A DNA stretch of 64,000 bases from an uncultured Paracoccaceae bacterium (GTDB taxonomy: Bacteria; Pseudomonadota; Alphaproteobacteria; Rhodobacterales; Rhodobacteraceae), in contig CALKXV010000016.1 in assembly GCA_938005545.1 (NCBI GenBank), forward strand, positions 1-64,000, given 5' to 3'. Positions 60,656 through 64,000 of this stretch are shown here, one piece after another; position 1 is the stretch's first letter, and every line of letters begins with the position of its first letter. The notes under the pieces were generated by a model that saw only the letters and a list, made by a program, of their open reading frames with translations, ran no database searches and was not told where the DNA came from. The position numbers and the translations under genes are program-made.

Positions 60656-61938
60656 CCCCGATGGCGCACCAGCCAGCTTTCAAGGCGCGTCAGGATGTCG
60701 TCGGCGATCTCTTCGCTTTCGATTTCTTCGATGGCTTCGGCCAGAAAGGCAAGCACCAGCAAATCCTGAGCTTCGCTCGCCGATACACCGCGTGAACGGA
60801 GGTAGAACAAAGCCTCTTCGTCTATGGCACCCGTCGTCGATCCATGCGAACAGATCACATCGTCAGCATAGATTTCCAATTCCGGCTTGGCCAGAAACTG
60901 CGCATCTTCGTCCAGCAAAAGCGATTGGCTGATCTGATAGCCATCGGTTTTCTGCGCGCCTTCCTTCACCAAAATCTTGCCCTGAAACGCGCCAACAGCA
61001 CCGTTTTTAAGCACCTTCTTAAACACCTGACGGCTTTCGCAATTCACCGCATCATGGGTCACAAAAACCGTGTCGTCGTGGTGAAAATCGCCGTCGCCAA
61101 CCGCTGCACCCGCGATGTGAGCCGTGGCATTGTCACCCGTCAGTTCGATCACCGCCTCGTTGCGCGTCAACCGGCCGTTGGCGGTTAGCGTAAAGCTTTT
61201 GAACGTCGATTCTTCGCCCAACCGCGCAAAAAGATGCGTGACCGCGCGCCGTTCGTGATCGCGCCCTTGCGCGCGAATGTGGTGAAAGGAACCACGATCT
61301 GCCACGTCGATTTCCATGCATTTGTTAAAGCGCGCCGCCGCAGGTCCGCCTTCCAGCAAGGTCAGCTCGGCGCCTTCTTCGACGCGAACGACAAAATGCA
61401 GGATGGCGTCGCTATCGGTCTTTTCGTGCAAATACCGGAAATGGATCGGCTTTAAGATTTTTTTCGTCGCGCGCAGCACCACTCCATCTGTTGCAAAAGC
61501 GGTGTTCAGCGCGGCAAAAGGCCGTTCAACCGGGTCCTGACCACGCGTTTCCAGAACACCGTACAAATCTTTGGCCCAGTGGAAATCGGCCTGCGTTGCC
61601 GTCGAAAGACGTTCAATCTCAAGTCCTTCCAACGCCAGATCGTCCGAGGCCTCGGGGTCAAAAATCCCATCGCGGAACACCACCGACAGACGGTCCAGTG
61701 CGGAAAACGCAGGCGGATCCTCGGGCGGATACAATGCGGCTTCGGGCGGTTGGATGGCGTTCAATGTATCGGGCTGCGTGAACCGCCAGTACTCATCGCG
61801 CCGACCGGGAAGCCCCATGGCTTGGAACCGCGTCGAGGCGGCTTCGCGCGCAATCCGGGCCCAAGACGCGCCGTCCGGCATCGTCAAAGCGGCCAAACGG
61901 TCAGCCGTTGCATCTGATTTATCGGCAGGCAAACCCAT
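60652..61938 (-). CDS. sufD: SufD, Fe-S cluster scaffold subunit
   Basis: A 428-residue protein. The SufBD core is recognised in the C-terminal half: FQGKILVKEGAQKTDGYQ, then DVICSHGSTTGAIDEEALFYL and FLAEAIEEIES. SufD joins SufB and SufC in the scaffold on which clusters are built. The gene starts at the ATG overlapping the sufC stop. Confidence 0.94.
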   Translation of the reverse strand: MGLPADKSDATADRLAALTMPDGASWARIAREAASTRFQAMGLPGRRDEYWRFTQPDTLNAIQPPEAALYPPEDPPAFSALDRLSVVFRDGIFDPEASDDLALEGLEIERLSTATQADFHWAKDLYGVLETRGQDPVERPFAALNTAFATDGVVLRATKKILKPIHFRYLHEKTDSDAILHFVVRVEEGAELTLLEGGPAAARFNKCMEIDVADRGSFHHIRAQGRDHERRAVTHLFARLGEESTFKSFTLTANGRLTRNEAVIELTGDNATAHIAGAAVGDGDFHHDDTVFVTHDAVNCESRQVFKKVLKNGAVGAFQGKILVKEGAQKTDGYQISQSLLLDEDAQFLAKPELEIYADDVICSHGSTTGAIDEEALFYLRSRGVSASEAQDLLVLAFLAEAIEEIESEEIADDILTRLESWLVRHRG

Positions 61939-62693
61939 CAGGCCACCTCTTCCAGAATATCGGCATAGCCGTTGTTTTCGACCTCAAGCGCCAATTCAGG
62001 CCCACCGGTTTTCACGATCCGACCATTGGCCATGATGTGCACCACATCGGGTTTGATGTGGTCCAGCAAACGCTGATAATGGGTGATCACAAGGAACGAC
62101 CGCCCGGCATCGCGCAACGCGTTCACACCTTCCGACACCAATCGCATGGCATCCACATCAAGACCGGAATCCGTTTCGTCCAGGATGCACATCTTCGGTT
62201 CCAGCATCGCCATCTGTAAGATTTCGTTGCGCTTTTTCTCGCCACCCGAAAAACCCACGTTCACAGGGCGCTTCAACATATCCGCGTCGATCTTCAGGGA
62301 TTTCGCCTTTTCACGGATCAGCTTCAAAAAGTCGCCTGCGCTGACTTCATCCTCACCACGCGCCTTTTTCTGCGCATTCAGCGCCGTGCGCAGGAATGTC
62401 ATATTACCAACGCCCGGAATTTCGACCGGATATTGAAACGCCAGAAACAAACCGGCCGACGCACGCTCTTCCGGATCCAGTACGAGCAAGTCCGCACCAT
62501 CCAGCGTCGCTGCACCTGCCGTCACTTCGTAACCATCACGGCCCGACAGAACATAGGAAAGCGTCGATTTCCCCGAACCATTGGGCCCCATGATGGCATG
62601 CACCGCACCGGCAGGCACATCCAGGTCGACACCCTTCAGGATAACCTTGTCTTCTTCCTCAAGTTTCACGTGGAGGTCTTTGATATTCAGCAT
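61938..62693 (-). CDS. sufC: SufC, ATPase of the Fe-S cluster scaffold
   Basis: 251 residues from the ATG at 62693, chosen for AGGAGA just upstream; the longer frame lacks a site. Walker A GPNGSGKST, signature FSGGEKKR and Walker B CILDETDSGLD are intact, and FSGGEKKRNEILQM is the SufC hallmark. It overlaps sufD by one base. SufB should lie to the right, outside or beyond the next genes. Confidence 0.95.
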   Translation of the reverse strand: MLNIKDLHVKLEEEDKVILKGVDLDVPAGAVHAIMGPNGSGKSTLSYVLSGRDGYEVTAGAATLDGADLLVLDPEERASAGLFLAFQYPVEIPGVGNMTFLRTALNAQKKARGEDEVSAGDFLKLIREKAKSLKIDADMLKRPVNVGFSGGEKKRNEILQMAMLEPKMCILDETDSGLDVDAMRLVSEGVNALRDAGRSFLVITHYQRLLDHIKPDVVHIMANGRIVKTGGPELALEVENNGYADILEEVA

Positions 62694-62772
62694 TTTTATC
62701 TCCTGCGAACACGACAAAGGGCACTGTCAGACCTGACAGCACCCATCATGAAATTGTTGGTTTGTTTGAGCT

Positions 62773-63351
62773 TTAGGCGGCGGGCTCTTGACTTTGAGCC
62801 GGTCCGGCGTTTGAAAACACCTCTTCCACATAGCCCTTCGAGAAGAACTTGACGTAGGTGTCCGGCGCAAATTGTACCATTTCGGTGTGATATTGCATCA
62901 CCGCGAACAATCCCGCGACCGTTGCGAGCATGCGCATCATGGTCATCAACCGGAACGTCCAGCAAAACAGCAGCGCCAGAACCCCGGCGAAAATCAATTG
63001 CGCATATGGCAGATACGACGCGACGGCGGTTCCTGTCAGATCGACGGGGGTCAGCCCGCCCGGCACAAACATGTGGAAATTCGCGACCTGCGCGACAAAC
63101 ATCGAAAACGCGCCGAACACGAAGGCCAAAAGAAACAGCGACATGCCCGAAGCCCGTCCGATTTCTTTTTTCTTCACCTTTTTTCGCTTCATGCGCACGG
63201 TATTGGACGGTTTTGATTTGCTGCCGGCCCGGATTTCTTCGCGTGGGCCGACTTGAATCTCGCCCATGGTGTTCACGCCACCTTTTTTGATCCGGGAAAG
63301 CCTGTCCTCGAACCCATTGCCACCTTTTGCCTTCGATTTCGAAAAGGCCAT
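62773..63351 (-). CDS. Membrane protein upstream of sufC
   Basis: 192 residues from the ATG at 63351, where GGGTGA is the best upstream site; the frame to 63459 has no better start. A basic cytoplasmic N-terminus of about 70 residues (KSKPSNTVRMKRKKVKKKEIG) is followed by three hydrophobic segments (MSLFLLAFVFGAFSMFVAQV, YAQLIFAGVLALLFCWTF, MLATVAGLFAVMQY). No family is recognised. It lies 80 bases before sufC on the same strand. Confidence 0.7.
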   Translation of the reverse strand: MAFSKSKAKGGNGFEDRLSRIKKGGVNTMGEIQVGPREEIRAGSKSKPSNTVRMKRKKVKKKEIGRASGMSLFLLAFVFGAFSMFVAQVANFHMFVPGGLTPVDLTGTAVASYLPYAQLIFAGVLALLFCWTFRLMTMMRMLATVAGLFAVMQYHTEMVQFAPDTYVKFFSKGYVEEVFSNAGPAQSQEPAA

Positions 63352-63459
63352 GTCTGTCACCCGAAATTGCTTCGCGCGACCGCGATGACAGCGGAACTTG
63401 TCCAAAAAAGGGCGACTGTGCGGAGTTTTCGTAAAGATTGATGCGGGAAACAGTGACAA

Positions 63460-63639
63460 TCATTCGTCGTTTCCCCGATGTTTTCTTTGCAAAAAGAAGA
63501 AGATACCACCTGCAAGCAGGCCCATCACGGCACTGAACCCAAGATTGGGCAAAAACGAGCCACCCATGCCAGTGATCCAGCCCACAAAAAAGATCGCGGC
63601 AAAGACGACAGCTCCATAGATGATAGGTTGGCGGGTCAT
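63460..63639 (-). CDS. Small 59-residue membrane protein
   Basis: A short ORF with two membrane segments (IIYGAVVFAAIFFVGWITG and FSAVMGLLAGGIFFFLQRK). The ATG overlaps the stop of the gene to its right by three bases (AATGACC), so the two are translationally coupled, which makes this a credible small gene. The C-terminal RKHRGNDE would be cytoplasmic. It precedes the basic membrane protein of the suf region. No function is known. Confidence 0.65.
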   Translation of the reverse strand: MTRQPIIYGAVVFAAIFFVGWITGMGGSFLPNLGFSAVMGLLAGGIFFFLQRKHRGNDE

Positions 63640-64000
63640 TCGGCAACACCACGAAATTCAGAAATCACTTCGATTGGCCCCACAATGGCACTATTGAATG
63701 TGTCCAGCGCCTCGGCCGGGATCCAGTATTCCTCGTGCATCTGCGCTCCTACAAACTTGGTGTCATAGGTCGCTACTAGACCCGCATCCACCTCGAACCG
63801 TGTTACATACCCGACGCCAGTCGGCTCTTTCGTGTTCCAATCCCTTGCAATTTGAGATGCATAGGCCTCGTTCGTGACAGGATAAAATATTGGTTGCTCC
63901 GGCAGGCGCGGTGGAAAACATGTAAAATCGGATTCGACAATGAGATCATGTTCTGCCTGCCCAACAGGACGAAAAAGCGTGACTGTCTTGGCAAGGAAAC
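63636..64000 (-). CDS. Partial gene at the right edge, unknown conserved protein
   Basis: The C-terminal 120 residues of a protein whose start is beyond the window. Readable segments are KTVTLFRPVGQAEHDLIV, FPPRLPEQPIFYPVTNEAYA, GYVTRFEVDAG and EYWIPAEALDTFN, ending EFRGVAE. The pattern (a short beta/alpha unit, PRLPEQPIFYPV, then WIPAE) recalls small alphaproteobacterial proteins sometimes annotated as ADP-ribosylation-related, from memory only. Its stop overlaps the small membrane protein start. Confidence 0.6.
   Translation of the reverse strand, partial: FLAKTVTLFRPVGQAEHDLIVESDFTCFPPRLPEQPIFYPVTNEAYASQIARDWNTKEPTGVGYVTRFEVDAGLVATYDTKFVGAQMHEEYWIPAEALDTFNSAIVGPIEVISEFRGVAE

Overview
The window looks like a chromosome segment of a marine alphaproteobacterium of the Rhodobacteraceae (Roseobacter group). 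This rests on protein style rather than a database search: an interleaved sufC-sufD-sufS operon, a soxBDAG-type sarcosine oxidase cluster, pyrG beside a tRNA-Leu, BKACE and dpp-type genes, and a moderate to high GC content. The window falls into two unlike halves that meet at a tRNA-Leu(TAG) gene at 36166-36250.

Positions 1 to about 36165 are accessory DNA, read here as an integrative mobilizable element. At the right end a large serine recombinase (34646-36217) runs into the 3' half of the tRNA-Leu gene, which is the probable attachment site. At the left are remains of a second element: a tyrosine integrase with an in-frame amber codon, fused at its 3' end to a truncated VirD4/TraG-like gene. 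Next come integrase-proximal repeats, inverted repeats that could be oriT or an operator, a MobC-like protein and a 912-residue relaxase-helicase. A second transfer module at 28558-32704 holds small membrane proteins and a VirD4-like coupling protein. No VirB mating-pair genes are visible, so transfer would need a helper, or those genes lie outside the window.

Cargo between the transfer modules falls into three blocks. The first (about 5.2-12.1 kb) is a lower-GC group of unfamiliar genes: a multi-pass membrane protein facing a four-gene operon whose last product carries a phospholipase A2-like motif and a CFI-box C-terminus. The second (about 12.5-15.9 kb) holds a coiled-coil and exported protein pair, a small serine resolvase, and ArdA antirestriction behind a large hairpin. 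The third (16.3-27.7 kb) resembles a defence or conflict island: a class II Fic protein with tandem repeats over its start, a three-gene SMC-like ATPase / HEAT-histidine kinase / response-regulator-kinase operon, a DUF6602-like putative nuclease and an ankyrin-repeat P-loop NTPase. The three-gene operon at 17586-21720 is the strongest candidate for an undescribed system: a cytosolic histidine kinase is translationally coupled to a receiver domain fused to an APH-fold kinase, behind an SMC-like ATPase.

Positions 36251-64000 are mostly ordinary chromosome. They include pyrG, an AT-rich orphan gene that looks acquired, a Tat-exported metallo-beta-lactamase-fold protein, a VTT-like membrane protein, a TerB-like protein, a PhnD-like binding protein with a polar amino acid ABC ATPase, and a dipeptide-type ABC transporter operon ending in a BKACE enzyme. 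After these come a TetR regulator with the sarcosine oxidase operon, an M20 amidohydrolase and an alpha-ketoglutaric semialdehyde dehydrogenase, which together suggest catabolism of methylated amines or amino acids. The right end carries part of a SUF iron-sulfur assembly operon (sufC, sufD, two membrane proteins, sufS) transcribed leftwards; sufB would be expected further right.
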